NCBI RefSeq assembly: GCF_000420305.1
Contig: NZ_ATUR01000010.1
Span: forward strand, 39,233 to 103,232
Length of the DNA: 64,000 nt
DNA from: Novosphingopyxis baekryungensis DSM 16222
GTDB taxonomy: Bacteria > Pseudomonadota > Alphaproteobacteria > Sphingomonadales > Sphingomonadaceae
Direction: 5' to 3'
Shown: positions 48,861 to 58,842 of the stretch, piece by piece
Position numbering within the stretch: position 1 is the stretch's first letter
Layout of the letters: the number at the start of each line of letters is the position of its first letter
Program-made: the position numbers and the translations under genes
Notes under the pieces: generated by a model
The model's database searches: none
What the model was told of the DNA's origin: nothing
The model's input: the letters and a program-made list of their open reading frames with translations, nothing else

Positions 48861-49247
48861 TTAGTTCCTCTCGTCCCGGTCGCGTCCACGGCCACCGTCG
48901 CGTCCGCCCTTGCGGTCGCTGCGTTCGGTCTTGCGCATCTGCACGGAAGGCTCGGTTTCCAGCTCGTCAACGCGGATGGTGAGGAAGCGGATGACGTCCT
49001 CGTTCACGCGGGTCTGACGCTCCAGCTCGGCAACGACGCCGGCGGGGGCTTCGATGTTGAGCATGACATAATGCGCCTTGCGATTCTTCTGAATCTTGTA
49101 GGCGAGGGTCTTCAGACCCCAGGTCTCGGTCTTGGTGACCTTGCCTTCATTGTCTTCGATAATCTGGGTTGCGTTCTGGGCGAGTGCATCGACCTGAGCC
49201 TGGCTCAGATCCTGGCGCGCCAGGAACACATGCTCGTATAACGGCAT
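48861..49247 (-). CDS. rpsF: 30S ribosomal protein S6
   Basis: 128 residues. [20 protein letters not shown] start, then [20 protein letters not shown] and [20 protein letters not shown]. The tail past residue ~100 is rich in Arg, Asp and Gly ([18 protein letters not shown]), longer than in enteric S6. First gene of the operon; S6-S18 pairing often autoregulates such operons, though I did not identify an RNA element. Confidence 0.97.
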   Translation of the reverse strand: MPLYEHVFLARQDLSQAQVDALAQNATQIIEDNEGKVTKTETWGLKTLAYKIQKNRKAHYVMLNIEAPAGVVAELERQTRVNEDVIRFLTIRVDELETEPSVQMRKTERSDRKGGRDGGRGRDRDERN

Positions 49248-49577
49248 GGGATATATCCTTGTTTACCACCGATCGCTGACGCGGCACCATGCACACGCCC
49301 CTCCGGCTTTCTTTGCAACCGGCAGGGCATGCCCCGACGGAAGCGGCCTCCCTAGGCGAAACCGGACCGTATGACAAGGGGCCGAAAGGATGCGCCCCGC
49401 TTCATAAATTGCCCAAAGTTGACAAAGTAAGCACGAGACGATTGCGCGGCCGTATAATATTATTTCCTACATTGCCCGGTCCCGTCTGTTCCAAGGGACG
49501 ATCCGCACGAGCATTCATCAGCGCAAACATACCCGGGATAGCGCCATCGAACGGCCTGCCGCTTGCCCCCTCGCGCG
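49248..49577. other. Intergenic region upstream of rpsF
   Basis: 330 bp between rpsF (minus) and the OmpV-like gene (minus, ends 49578). It should hold the rpsF operon promoter and leader. A plus-strand TTGACA (49419-49424) and TATAAT (49453-49458) are 28 bases apart, too far for a promoter. No gene seen. Confidence 0.5.
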
Positions 49578-50408
49578 CTAGCGTTTGACGGCGAAGGTAT
49601 AGGTCACCGCCAGGCCGGTGGAGAACTGGTTGCGCGATCCGAATGCGCGCACGATGGGCGAATCGGCGGCGCTGCCGGTCAGCCGGTCGTAGGCCACATA
49701 GCCGAGCGCCCCCCAGCTGGGGGTAAACCGGTAGAGCGTGCCTGCCGTGGCGCCCACGGCATAGAGGCCCGCATCGGCATCGAACGGCTGCAATCCGGTG
49801 GCGGCGGCGGTCTGCGGCGAGACGCCGAAATAGCGCCGGTGATAGCGCGAATCGGCGAAGCGCAGCCGCGGACCGATGGTTGCCACGAACCGGTCGTCCG
49901 GTGCGCGGATCACATAATCGCCGGCCAGATCGCCGACAAAGGCGTTGTGGCCGCCAAGGCCGCGCCGCACTTCCGCCCGCAATCGCACATTCTCCCGCAC
50001 GAAGACCTGCGCGAAGACGCCGGGCTCGAAGGTAGAGCCCACATCGCCGACCGCGGCGCCCACATCATCCTCGTCGCGCCGCGACTGGAAGTTGAAGGTG
50101 CCGCCGAAGCTCAGCCCCTCGCGGCCCCCGACAATCCGGATCGAGCTGTTCTGGTCCGGCGCGCGATCGGGCAGCAGATCGCCTTCACGGCGGACCCGGA
50201 CGAACGGCAAGGGCGACAGGCGAAACTGGTCCGCGCCTGGAAAGGAGGGGCGCAGCTGCACGCCAAGACCGACCAGAAACAGCAGGTCCGGCTTGTCGGT
50301 CGTCGTTTCTTCCTCCTGAGCGAAGGCAGGTTGGGACAGCAACAGGCATCCCGCCAGCGCCGCCACCTTGCCCGGCGCGCCGCACGCTATGGCCTGCATT
50401 GATATCAT
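49578..50408 (-). CDS. MipA/OmpV family outer-membrane protein
   Basis: 276 residues with signal peptide (AALAGCLLLSQPAFAQ). Beta-barrel of the MipA/OmpV type: LLFLVGLGVQLRPSFPGADQF, SSIRIVGGREGLSFGGTFNF, FVATIGPRLRFADSRYHRRYFGVSPQTA (family hallmark) and final GLAVTYTFAVKR. MipA can scaffold murein synthases and hydrolases in E. coli; in other species OmpV proteins have unrelated roles. A second start (Met 4) is possible. Same strand as the Mur ligase gene, 34 bases after it. Confidence 0.92.
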   Translation of the reverse strand: MISMQAIACGAPGKVAALAGCLLLSQPAFAQEEETTTDKPDLLFLVGLGVQLRPSFPGADQFRLSPLPFVRVRREGDLLPDRAPDQNSSIRIVGGREGLSFGGTFNFQSRRDEDDVGAAVGDVGSTFEPGVFAQVFVRENVRLRAEVRRGLGGHNAFVGDLAGDYVIRAPDDRFVATIGPRLRFADSRYHRRYFGVSPQTAAATGLQPFDADAGLYAVGATAGTLYRFTPSWGALGYVAYDRLTGSAADSPIVRAFGSRNQFSTGLAVTYTFAVKR

Positions 50409-50441
50409 GTCTTTCCCCCCGGCTGATCGGCGATCGCGGCG

Positions 50442-51857
50442 TTACCCGCGATCATCCTGCGCGATCCGCTGTAGCAGATTTTCGGCAAAGTCGATCAGCG
50501 TGTCGTCCCGCGCGCCCATGACGATGATGCGATCGCCCGGCTGCGCCAACGCGGTCAATTGCTGGCCGACATCGGCACGGTCCGCCACATAGTCCGCGCT
50601 GCCGCCAGCGGCCTCAATGCGCGCCACGATATCGGCGCTGCCGACGCTACGGTCGGTCGTGCCGCCGAAATAGACCGGATCGCAGAGAAACAGACGGTCG
50701 GCCGCGTCCAGTTCCCCGGCAAACATGGCGGCAAGCTCCTCTCCCATCACGCGCAAGGGTCCATAGCCATGGGGTTGAAAAAACACGAGCAGACGCCCCT
50801 CAAAAGCCTTCAGGGCGCGCAGGGTGGCGGCGATTTTCTCCGGATTATGGCCGAAATCGTCGATCACCGTCACGCCATGGGCGGTGCCGATGACATCGAA
50901 ACGGCGGCGCAGCCCCTGGAAGCGCCCGATGGCGGACACGGCCTGCGCGATGGGCACGCCCGCCGCTTCCGCCGCTGCCAGCGCGGCGAGCGCGTTGGAG
51001 ATGTTGTGGCGGCCGGGCACCTGCATGGTCACCGGATAGGATTTGCCGCGTGCTTCCAGCGTAAATTGGCTGCCCAAGGGCTCTTCGACCACGTCGATCG
51101 CGCGGAAATTCGCGCCGTCGGAGAAGCCGAAGCCGGCCACGCCGGTAATCTGCAGGCCATCGATCAGCGCGCGGCTTTCGGCATCGTCTGCATTCCAGAT
51201 CACATGGGTGGCGCGGCGCGCAAATTCCCCGAACAGCGTGCGCAGTTCGTCCATCGATTTATGATCGAGGCTGACATTGGTGAGCACCGCGATCTTCGGG
51301 TCGAATAGCGCGATCGATCCGTCGCTTTCATCCACCTCGCTGACGAAGGGCGCGCCGCCGCCCACGCGGGCGCTGGCAAATCCGCCATCCTCGCCCACGA
51401 AATTCTTCATCACCGCGCCGTTCATGATCACAGGGTCCAGTCCGCAATCGGCCAGGATCCAGCCGGTCATGCCGGTGACGGTGGACTTGCCGCTGGTGCC
51501 GCCGATGGCGATGGGCAGCGGCGCGGCATTGAACAGTTCGGCCAGCAACTGGGCGCGGGTCTTGCGCGGACAGCCGAGCCCTCTGGCCGCGGCAATATCG
51601 GGCACATCGTCCTCGATCGCGGCACTGGCGATCAGCGTCTGCCCGGCTTTCAGGCCGCTGCCATCCTGCGCAAACAGCGTGATGCCTTGGGCGCGCAACC
51701 AGTCGAACTTGTCATCGCTGCGCCCTTGATCGAGCGCGCGGTCCGATCCTGCGACGGCGGCGCCATGGGCGGCCAGAATGGAGGCAAGCGGCAGCATGCC
51801 CGATCCGCCGATGCCGCAGAAGAAATAGGCCCCGGAATAGGAATTGGCTTTGGTCAT
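50442..51857 (-). CDS. Mur ligase family protein (MurC/Mpl-like)
   Basis: 471 residues with the three Mur ligase domains. N-terminal UDP-binding part YFFCGIGGSGMLPLASILAA ... VAGSD resembles MurC. The ATPase domain has P-loop GGTSGKSTVTGM, EVDESDGSI and LTNVSLDHKSMDEL; the C-terminal domain has FQGLRRRFDVIG, VIDDFGHNPEKIAATLRAL and FFQPHGYGP. Adds L-Ala or a murein peptide to UDP-MurNAc. A divergent LD-carboxypeptidase gene 52 bp away points to peptide recycling (Mpl role), but MurC-like chemistry is not excluded. Confidence 0.88.
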   Translation of the reverse strand: MTKANSYSGAYFFCGIGGSGMLPLASILAAHGAAVAGSDRALDQGRSDDKFDWLRAQGITLFAQDGSGLKAGQTLIASAAIEDDVPDIAAARGLGCPRKTRAQLLAELFNAAPLPIAIGGTSGKSTVTGMTGWILADCGLDPVIMNGAVMKNFVGEDGGFASARVGGGAPFVSEVDESDGSIALFDPKIAVLTNVSLDHKSMDELRTLFGEFARRATHVIWNADDAESRALIDGLQITGVAGFGFSDGANFRAIDVVEEPLGSQFTLEARGKSYPVTMQVPGRHNISNALAALAAAEAAGVPIAQAVSAIGRFQGLRRRFDVIGTAHGVTVIDDFGHNPEKIAATLRALKAFEGRLLVFFQPHGYGPLRVMGEELAAMFAGELDAADRLFLCDPVYFGGTTDRSVGSADIVARIEAAGGSADYVADRADVGQQLTALAQPGDRIIVMGARDDTLIDFAENLLQRIAQDDRG

Positions 51858-51909
51858 GCCCGTTCGCTATGCGGGGGCGGCGGATTTTACAATGCGGGAG
51901 TGACAGGCG

Positions 51910-52734
51910 ATGAGGATCGGGATTTGTGCGCCGGCCACACCGCTGGGCAAGGATCAGGCCGCCGCCGTCTGGGCGCTGGCTGAGCGCTATTATCCCGATG
52001 CCGAGCTGATTTTCCATCCGCAATGCTTTTACGAACATGGCCATTATGCGGGCACGGACCAGCAGCGCCTCGACGCCTTCGTGCAGATGGCGAACGATCC
52101 GACGCTGGAAGCGATCTGGTTTGCCAAGGGCGGCTATGGCTCCAACCGGATTGCGCAGCGGGCGGTGTCCGCGCTGGCGGCTCCGGCGGCTGAGAAGACC
52201 TATCTGGGTTATAGCGACATGGGCTATCTACTCGGCAGCCTGTACCGCGCCGGCATCGGACGGCAGGCCCATGGACCGATGGTGACCGATATCTCCCGCG
52301 AGGGCGGCGCGGATACCGTGGCGCGATCGCTCGACTGGCTGGTGCGCGGCGATCCCAGCGGGCTGGAGCCGGAGCTGGTGGCGGGCGAACGCTATGCCGC
52401 GTTCAATCTCATGACTTTGGCGATGATGACCGGCAGCGCGATCATGCCGGACCTTTCCGGCCATATCGTGATCGTGGAAGAGGTGGCCGAATATCTCTAT
52501 TCGGTCGACCGGCTGTTCTTTCATCTCACCCAGGCGCTGGAAGGCAAGGGCGTGACGGGCATTCGGCTGGGGCTGGTCAATGCCGTGCCGGAAAATGACC
52601 GGCCGTTCGGATCGAGCGCGGAAGAAATTGCACGGGACTGGTGTGCGCGATCGGGCATCGCCTATCTGGGCCGGGCCGAGATTGGCCATGCCGCCAGCAA
52701 CCATGTCGTCCCATTCGGCAAAATGCCCGGCTGA
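51910..52734 (+). CDS. LD-carboxypeptidase (peptidase S66 family)
   Basis: 274 residues, cytoplasmic, no signal peptide. Cuts the terminal D-Ala from murein tetrapeptides. S66 elements: IGICAPATPLG, IWFAKGGYGSNRI, catalytic Ser in YLGYSDMGYLLGSLYR, Glu in IVIVEEVAEYLYSVDR, His in AEIGHAASNHVVPFG. Divergent from the Mur ligase gene, which could attach the resulting tripeptide to UDP-MurNAc. The last codons and stop form half of a perfect 14-bp terminator stem. Confidence 0.93.
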   Translation: MRIGICAPATPLGKDQAAAVWALAERYYPDAELIFHPQCFYEHGHYAGTDQQRLDAFVQMANDPTLEAIWFAKGGYGSNRIAQRAVSALAAPAAEKTYLGYSDMGYLLGSLYRAGIGRQAHGPMVTDISREGGADTVARSLDWLVRGDPSGLEPELVAGERYAAFNLMTLAMMTGSAIMPDLSGHIVIVEEVAEYLYSVDRLFFHLTQALEGKGVTGIRLGLVNAVPENDRPFGSSAEEIARDWCARSGIAYLGRAEIGHAASNHVVPFGKMPG

Positions 52735-52751
52735 CGTTCAGCCGGGCATTT
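52721..52751. terminator. Terminator hairpin overlapping the LD-carboxypeptidase stop
   Basis: AAATGCCCGGCTGA (52721-52734) pairs perfectly with TCAGCCGGGCATTT (52738-52751), loop CGT. The TGA stop is the last three bases of the left arm. T-runs are short on both strands. Lies between convergent LD-carboxypeptidase and cysK. Confidence 0.85.
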
Positions 52752-52769
52752 GGAATTCAATAGCCGACC

Positions 52770-53690
52770 TTATTGTTCGGGCAGGAAGTCCGGCACCGAC
52801 AGATAGCGCTCGCCGGTATCATAATTGAATCCGAGCACGCGGCTTCCAGAGGCCAGCTCCGGCAGCTTCTTGGCAATCGCGGCCAAGGTTGCGCCCGAGG
52901 AAATGCCGACCAGCATGCCTTCTTCGGACGCCGAGCGCCGGGCCCATTCCTTGGCATCTTCCGGATCGACCTGAATAGCGCCGTCGATCGACTGGGTGTG
53001 CAGATTGCCGGGAATGAAACCGGCCCCGATACCCTGAATCGGGTGCGGACCGGGCTTGCCGCCGGAGATGACCGGCGATCCGGCGGGCTCCACGGCATAG
53101 GCCTTGAAGTCCGGCCATGCCTCTTTCAGCACTTCCGCGCAGCCAGTGATATGGCCGCCGGTGCCGACACCGGTGATCATCACGTCGACCGGGCTGTCTT
53201 CGAAATCTGTCAGGATCTCCTGCGCAGTCGTGCGCTTGTGTACCTCGAAATTGGCAGCGTTCTCGAACTGCTGCGGCACCCAGGCGCCCTCGGTCTGGCT
53301 GGCCAGCTCCTGCGCGCGGCTGATCGCGCCGCCCATGCCGCCTTCCTTGGGCGTCAGATCGAAGGTGGCACCATAAGCAAGCATCAGCCGCCGCCGCTCG
53401 ATCGACATGCTCTCCGGCATCACCAGGACCAGCTTGTAGCCCTTGACCGCGGCAACCATGGCCAGGCCCACGCCGGTATTGCCGGACGTCGGCTCGATGA
53501 TCGTGCCGCCGGGTTTCAGATGGCCGTCTTTTTCCGCCTTTTCGATCATCGCGAGCGCAATGCGGTCCTTGATCGAACCGCCGGGATTGGTCCGCTCGGA
53601 CTTGATCCAGACCTCATGGTCCGGAAACAGCTTGGCCATGCGGACATGCGGCGTGTTGCCGATGGTTTCGAGAATATTGGCGGCTTTCAT
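52770..53690 (-). CDS. cysK: Cysteine synthase A (O-acetylserine sulfhydrylase)
   Basis: 306 residues, PLP fold II. Makes cysteine from O-acetylserine and sulfide. PLP Lys in [19 protein letters not shown], substrate loop [34 protein letters not shown], phosphate-binding [10 protein letters not shown] and [10 protein letters not shown]. Length and [20 protein letters not shown] start are typical of CysK rather than CysM. Separate unit, convergent with the LD-carboxypeptidase gene. Confidence 0.96.
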   Translation of the reverse strand: MKAANILETIGNTPHVRMAKLFPDHEVWIKSERTNPGGSIKDRIALAMIEKAEKDGHLKPGGTIIEPTSGNTGVGLAMVAAVKGYKLVLVMPESMSIERRRLMLAYGATFDLTPKEGGMGGAISRAQELASQTEGAWVPQQFENAANFEVHKRTTAQEILTDFEDSPVDVMITGVGTGGHITGCAEVLKEAWPDFKAYAVEPAGSPVISGGKPGPHPIQGIGAGFIPGNLHTQSIDGAIQVDPEDAKEWARRSASEEGMLVGISSGATLAAIAKKLPELASGSRVLGFNYDTGERYLSVPDFLPEQ

Positions 53691-53730
53691 GGGTATCTTC
53701 CCTTCGCTTTTTCGCGTTGCGTTTGCCTGT

Positions 53731-55062
53731 TCAACCGGCGCGGGGCTCGCCCGGTTCCGAAGCCATCACTTCGTCCGACGGATCGAAGGTGCGCGCGCCG
53801 GCCAGCTGCGGGAACAGCTTGATCCATACCGCCGTGATCGCCATCGCGCCGATCCCGCCGGCCACCACCGCCCAGGCCGGGCCGATCAACGCCGCGAGAA
53901 AGCCGGACTCCGCTTCGCCCAGCTCGTTGGAGGCGCTGATGGTCAGTTGCGACACCGCGCCCACGCGCCCGCGCTTGTCGTCCGGCGTGTTGAGTTGGAT
54001 CAGCGACTGGCGGATATAGACGCTGAACATGTCCGCCGCGCCGACGATGAACAGGCACAGCATGGAGAACCACAGCAAGGTGGAGAAACCGAAGGCGATG
54101 GTGGCGAGGCCGAAGACGAACACGGCGACCAGCATCTTCACGCCGACATTGGTCTTCAGCGGCACGATGCTGAAAATCGCCGCGACCGTGGCCGCGCCCA
54201 CGGCGGGGGAGGCGGCGAGCAGCGAGAGGGCATGTTCCGGGCTGCCGCGCACCCAGTCCCCAACCGGCCCACCGATCAGATCCGCCGACCAGTCCAGATC
54301 GATAATGTCCCGCGCGAAGACGGGGATCAGCGCCGTCGCACCGGCCAGCAGCACGGCGAACAGGTCCAGCGTGATCGCGCCGAACACCAGCTTGTTGCGC
54401 CAGACATAGCGTGCGCCCTCGATGATTTGCTCGATCGGGCCGGTGCGCTTGGGCGCGCTGCGCGGCACATCGCCGATCAGGAACATGCACAGGGCCGAGG
54501 CGGCGTAGAGGATGGCGGACAGGGTGTAGGGCAGATGCGGCGCGATGCCGTAGAGCGGACCGGCGATACCGGGGCCGACGAGCGCGCCGAACTGCCAGGC
54601 GATGGTGCTGAGCGCGATGGCCTGCGGCAGCACTTCCTTGGGCACCAGATTGGGGGCGAGCGCACCTTGTGCCGGACCGAGAAAGGCGCGCGCCGTCCCC
54701 AATAGCACGGCCATCAAATACAGAACCGCCAGCGTCATCGCGCCCGACCAGGTGAGGAAGGCCAGCGTGCCGGCAATCGCCGACAGCGCGAGCAGCACGA
54801 TCCGCACCACCCAGCGCCGGTCCCAGTGATCGGCCACCCAGCCGGTGACGGGGGTGAGGAAGAATAGCGGCACGAACTGCAGCAGGCCGATCAACCCCAG
54901 GCGGGCCGAAGCACCGGCGATGCCCATCGTCTCGCGCGCCAGATTATAGGCCTGCCACGCCACGATCAGCATCATCGCATAGACCGCCAGCATGCTGAAC
55001 AGCCGGACGAACCAGTAATAGCGGAAATTGGCGATGCGAAAGGGGTGGGGGGCGGCGCTCAT
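53731..55062 (-). CDS. MFS transporter (EntS-like)
   Basis: 443 residues from the ATG at 55062. Twelve membrane segments, resembling the MFS_3/EntS exporter group: [20 protein letters not shown] start, [20 protein letters not shown] (loop 2-3 motif A), [20 protein letters not shown] and [21 protein letters not shown]. Possible exporter of a small molecule, substrate unknown. Forty bases upstream of cysK's start on the same strand; may be co-transcribed, with cysK downstream. Confidence 0.9.
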   Translation of the reverse strand: MSAAPHPFRIANFRYYWFVRLFSMLAVYAMMLIVAWQAYNLARETMGIAGASARLGLIGLLQFVPLFFLTPVTGWVADHWDRRWVVRIVLLALSAIAGTLAFLTWSGAMTLAVLYLMAVLLGTARAFLGPAQGALAPNLVPKEVLPQAIALSTIAWQFGALVGPGIAGPLYGIAPHLPYTLSAILYAASALCMFLIGDVPRSAPKRTGPIEQIIEGARYVWRNKLVFGAITLDLFAVLLAGATALIPVFARDIIDLDWSADLIGGPVGDWVRGSPEHALSLLAASPAVGAATVAAIFSIVPLKTNVGVKMLVAVFVFGLATIAFGFSTLLWFSMLCLFIVGAADMFSVYIRQSLIQLNTPDDKRGRVGAVSQLTISASNELGEAESGFLAALIGPAWAVVAGGIGAMAITAVWIKLFPQLAGARTFDPSDEVMASEPGEPRAG

Positions 55063-55241
55063 CGCCGCGCTATGGCCGTGCCCGGCGCGCGGTGCAATCC
55101 ACGCTGTGATCGCAACCGGCAGAGACTGGCTGTATCGGCTCGCGCGCCTGGCGGGCGGCGCAAATGCCGTTGCGGGCATGCAGCGGCTTGGCGCGCCCGC
55201 CTGCTTGTGTCACTCTCTCGCCTTAGAGGAGTCTTTCATTC

Positions 55242-56981
55242 ATGCCCAAGATCCGTTTGCTCGCAATGCTTGCCGTTTCCACTGCCGCTCTGGCCCTGAG
55301 CGCTTGCCAGACCATATCGTCCGGGAGCGAGAACGCCGTGGCGGCCGCCCCCGGCACCACGCTGGAGCAGGGCAAATGGGCCAATTTCCGCGACGCCTTC
55401 CTGACCGGTTATTTCAACCAGTTCCCCAATGTCGCGGTCTATCAGGGCAAACATCAATTTGACGGCTTGCTGCCGGATTGGAGCCCAGCCGGGATCGCGG
55501 CACAGAAGAATTTTCTCAAGAGCACTATCCGCGATGCCGAAGCGTTGAGCGGCCTGACGAAACAGGAGCGGTTCGAGCGCGACTATCTGGTGCATGTGGC
55601 CGAGGGGCAGCTGTTTTTCATCGAAGACGCGAATTTCCCGGCAAAGAACCCGGCCTATTATGTCGGCGCGCTCGATCCCAATGTGTATATCGCGCGGCCC
55701 TACGCCGATGCGACCACGCGGATGAAGGCGTTCATCACCTATGCCGAAAACGTTCCCGCTGCCGCCGCGCAGATCAAGGCCAATCTGAAGCTGCCACTGC
55801 CCGAGACGTTCGTGAAATATGGTCAGGCCGGTTTCAGGGGCTTTGCCGATTATTATAGCGGCGATGCCAAGGCCGCCTTTGCCGAGGTGAAGGATCCGGC
55901 GCTGCAGCGGCAGTTCGATGTCGCCGCCGCCAGGGCGTCGGCCGCGATGCGGGATCTGAGCGGCTACGTTGGCTCCAGACCCGGCACCAAAACCGGCTTT
56001 GCCATCGGCGCGGCAAATTTCAGCAAGATGATTCTGACCACCGAAGGCGTGGACACGCCGCTGGCCGAGCTGGAGCGGATCGGCGAGGCGGATCTGGCGC
56101 GCAACCAGGCGGCCCTGCGTGCGGCCTGCGAACAGTTTGCGCCCGGCGCGTCCATTCCGGATTGCATCGCCAAAATGGGCGCGGACAAGCCCGAAGGCGG
56201 CCCGGTGGCCGAGGCCCGCCGTCAGCTGCCCACGCTGCGCAAGTTCCTGATCGACAAGGACATCGTCACCATTCCCGGCACCGAGCAGGCGATGGTCGAG
56301 GAGTCTCCGCCCTATAACCGGCAGAACAGCGCCTATATCGATATACCCGGGCCTTATGAAACTGGCCTGCCCAGCGTCTATTATATTTCCCCGCCGGACC
56401 CGAGCTGGGACGCGGCAACGCGCGATGCCTATGTGCCCGGCGTAAAGGACCTGCTGTTCACCTCCGTCCACGAAGTATGGCCGGGCCATTTCCTGAATTT
56501 CCTGCACGCCAACCGGTCGGATAGCATTTTCGGCCAGCTGTTCGTCGGCTATGCCTTTGCCGAGGGCTGGGCGCACTATAGCGAAGAGATGATGTACGAT
56601 GCGGGCCTGAACGATTTCGATCCGGAAACGCATATCGGCCAGCTGAGCAACGCGCTGCTGCGCGATTGCCGCTATCTTTCGGCCATTCGCCTGCACACGG
56701 GCCGCATGACGGTGCAGCAGAGCTATGATCTGTTCCGCAATGAATGCTTCCAGGACGAAGGCAATGCCCGGCAACAGGCGGCGCGCGGCACCTATGATCC
56801 GCAATATCTGAACTACACCATGGGCAAGCTGATGATCCGCAAGCTGCGGGAAGACTGGACCAAGGGGGATCGCAGCAAGTGGAAGGCGTTTCACGACGAG
56901 TTTCTGAGCTATGGCGGCCCGCCCATCCCGATGGTGCGCGCGGCCATGCTGAACGAGGCCACTGCCAAAGCGGCGTTCTGA
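55242..56981 (+). CDS. DUF885 family lipoprotein, putative metallopeptidase
   Basis: 579 residues. Signal peptide with lipobox ALSAC (Cys 21). DUF885 core with the zinc-like motif HEVWPGH (His 410-His 416) and second site EGWAHYSEEMM (Glu 441), equivalent to HExxGH...ExxxH metallopeptidases distantly like carboxypeptidase Taq/M3. Also FERDYLVHVAEGQLFF, TRMKAFITYAENVPAAAAQ and NYTMGKLMIRKLREDW. Anchored in the periplasm or outer membrane; substrate unknown. 38 bp before the DASS transporter gene, so possibly one operon. Confidence 0.9.
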   Translation: MPKIRLLAMLAVSTAALALSACQTISSGSENAVAAAPGTTLEQGKWANFRDAFLTGYFNQFPNVAVYQGKHQFDGLLPDWSPAGIAAQKNFLKSTIRDAEALSGLTKQERFERDYLVHVAEGQLFFIEDANFPAKNPAYYVGALDPNVYIARPYADATTRMKAFITYAENVPAAAAQIKANLKLPLPETFVKYGQAGFRGFADYYSGDAKAAFAEVKDPALQRQFDVAAARASAAMRDLSGYVGSRPGTKTGFAIGAANFSKMILTTEGVDTPLAELERIGEADLARNQAALRAACEQFAPGASIPDCIAKMGADKPEGGPVAEARRQLPTLRKFLIDKDIVTIPGTEQAMVEESPPYNRQNSAYIDIPGPYETGLPSVYYISPPDPSWDAATRDAYVPGVKDLLFTSVHEVWPGHFLNFLHANRSDSIFGQLFVGYAFAEGWAHYSEEMMYDAGLNDFDPETHIGQLSNALLRDCRYLSAIRLHTGRMTVQQSYDLFRNECFQDEGNARQQAARGTYDPQYLNYTMGKLMIRKLREDWTKGDRSKWKAFHDEFLSYGGPPIPMVRAAMLNEATAKAAF

Positions 56982-57019
56982 GCGCGCCTTTTCCCAGCCT
57001 TCTGCGGTAGCGACCCCGG

Positions 57020-58615
57020 ATGACCGATTCAGTGATGAGCCAAAGCGCGCCGCGCCCGGCGGCAACTATCTGGGCGCTGCGGCTGGCGGGTGTGGCCGCG
57101 GCCGCGGCGGTTTGGCTGGCCATGGGCGCGGCGCAGGAAGTGCTGCCCGATGCGCGCTGGGTGGCCGCCATCGCGACCTTGATGGCCATCTGGTGGATGA
57201 CCGAAGCCATCCCGCTTGCCGTCACATCCCTGCTGCCGATCGTCATCGTCCCTGCCGTGACCGGGCAGACGGTGGGGGAGGCGGCAGCACCCTATGCCAG
57301 CTCTATCGTGTTCCTGTTCCTCGGCGGCTTTTTGATCGCGATCGCGATGGAAAAGTGGAACCTGCATCGCCGTGTGGCTCTGTTGACGCTGGCACGCGTC
57401 GGCACCAGCCCCAATCGCATCGTGCTGGGCATGATGCTGGCCACGGGGTTCCTGTCCATGTGGGTCTCCAACACGGCCACCACCCTGATGATGCTGCCAA
57501 TCGGCTTTTCGGTACTGGCGCTGGTCGCGGATCAACTGAAAGACCAAGGACTGTGCGGCGACCCCGACGGGCAAAGGCAAGCGGCAGACGGAGCCGCGGC
57601 AAACGGCTCCGCGGTAAATCAGGGCGCACATGCTGCCGATGACATTGGCCGTTTCGGTACTTGCCTTGTGCTGGCTATTGCATGGTCCGCCAGCATGGGC
57701 GGTTTGGGCACGCTGCTCGGCAGTCCGCCCAACGCCATCGTGGCCGGCTATGCTGCGGATACGCTTGGCCTGCCGATCGGTTTTCTGGACTGGATGCTGA
57801 TCGGCATGCCGCTGGCCTTTGGCTTTATCCTGATCGGCTGGTTCGTAATGACGCGGTTTCTCTACCGGTTCGATCTCAGGGAAATACCTGGCGGTCGTCA
57901 GATGATCGACCGGGAGATCGCCCGTCTCGGACGGTTCAGTCAGGGCGAGGCGATGGTAAGCATTGTCTTTGCAGGCGCGGCCTTTCTCTGGGTGGTTCCG
58001 GGCGTGCTCGCCAGCATTCCTGGCATGGAGGCGCGGCTCGGCTGGTTCGGCCAGCTGGACGATACCGCCGTGGCCGTAGCGGCTGGCATCGCGCTGTTCT
58101 TTTTGCCGGGGGAGGGACGCCAGCGCATGGTTCTGGACTGGAAGGATGCAGAAGAAGGGCTCCCATGGGGCGTCTTGTTGCTGTTCGGCGGCGGCCTCAG
58201 CTTGGCGAGCGCGGTCGCCGCGTCCGGGCTCGATGGCTGGTTCGGCGCACAGGTGGGTGGTCTTGGGACTTTGCCGATCCTCCTGCTGGTCGGCGCGGTG
58301 GTGACAATCGTGCTGTTTCTGACCGAGGTAACAAGCAACACGGCGACCGCGGCCACATTCATCCCCGTGCTTGGCGGCGTGGCCATCGGCATTGGCACCG
58401 ATCCGATGACGCTGCTGATCCCGGCCGCCTTTGCCGCTACCTGCGCTTTCATGCTGCCGGTCGGCACGCCGCCCAATGCGATCGCGTTCAGCACCGGGGC
58501 GGTCACCATCAGGCAGATGGCCCGGGGCGGCTTCGTTCTCAACCTGATCGGCATTCTGCTCATCACGCTGGTCTGCTACGCCATCGGCGGCTGGGCCCTC
58601 GGCCTGACATTCTGA
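57020..58615 (+). CDS. DASS/SLC13 family anion symporter
   Basis: 531 residues with about eleven to twelve membrane helices. The family SNT motifs are present twice: MWVSNTATTLMMLPIGF and TEVTSNTATAATFIPVLGG. Also AIWWMTEAIPLAVTSLLPI, SIVFLFLGGFLIAIAMEKWN, SMGGLGTLLGSPPNAIV and PVGTPPNAIAFSTG. Imports di- or tricarboxylates or sulfate with Na+. A hydrophilic insert (~residues 175-205, Gln/Gly/Asn-rich) lies between helices 4 and 5. Second Met (codon 6) is an alternative start. Confidence 0.93.
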   Translation: MTDSVMSQSAPRPAATIWALRLAGVAAAAAVWLAMGAAQEVLPDARWVAAIATLMAIWWMTEAIPLAVTSLLPIVIVPAVTGQTVGEAAAPYASSIVFLFLGGFLIAIAMEKWNLHRRVALLTLARVGTSPNRIVLGMMLATGFLSMWVSNTATTLMMLPIGFSVLALVADQLKDQGLCGDPDGQRQAADGAAANGSAVNQGAHAADDIGRFGTCLVLAIAWSASMGGLGTLLGSPPNAIVAGYAADTLGLPIGFLDWMLIGMPLAFGFILIGWFVMTRFLYRFDLREIPGGRQMIDREIARLGRFSQGEAMVSIVFAGAAFLWVVPGVLASIPGMEARLGWFGQLDDTAVAVAAGIALFFLPGEGRQRMVLDWKDAEEGLPWGVLLLFGGGLSLASAVAASGLDGWFGAQVGGLGTLPILLLVGAVVTIVLFLTEVTSNTATAATFIPVLGGVAIGIGTDPMTLLIPAAFAATCAFMLPVGTPPNAIAFSTGAVTIRQMARGGFVLNLIGILLITLVCYAIGGWALGLTF

Positions 58616-58842
58616 TCTGCCGGAGAGGCAGCGCTCAATTTCCGGACCGGAAAGTGGGGGGCCATGTGCGGGCCACGTGCGGTCCATACCGGAAAAATGA
58701 ATTGGGCAGGCAGGTTCGAATTGCATTCTTCGCGCGTTATGCGTTTAGTTGGTATCAGAGTTCGGTAATCTCGTTTTTCACTCAAGGGGACGCATCGGTC
58801 GTTTCCCTTGCCAATGCATGACCCATTGAGGCCTGTTCGACT

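Noticed and set aside
49419..49458. TTGACA and TATAAT on the plus strand upstream of rpsF
   Set aside because: Spacing is 28 bases instead of about 17, and no plus-strand gene follows.
55236..57065. 609-codon minus-strand open frame
   Set aside because: Antisense to the DUF885 gene, which has a signal peptide and metallopeptidase motifs.
57029..58726. 565-codon minus-strand open frame
   Set aside because: Antisense to the DASS transporter; rich in His, Gln and Arg, as expected from reversed hydrophobic codons.
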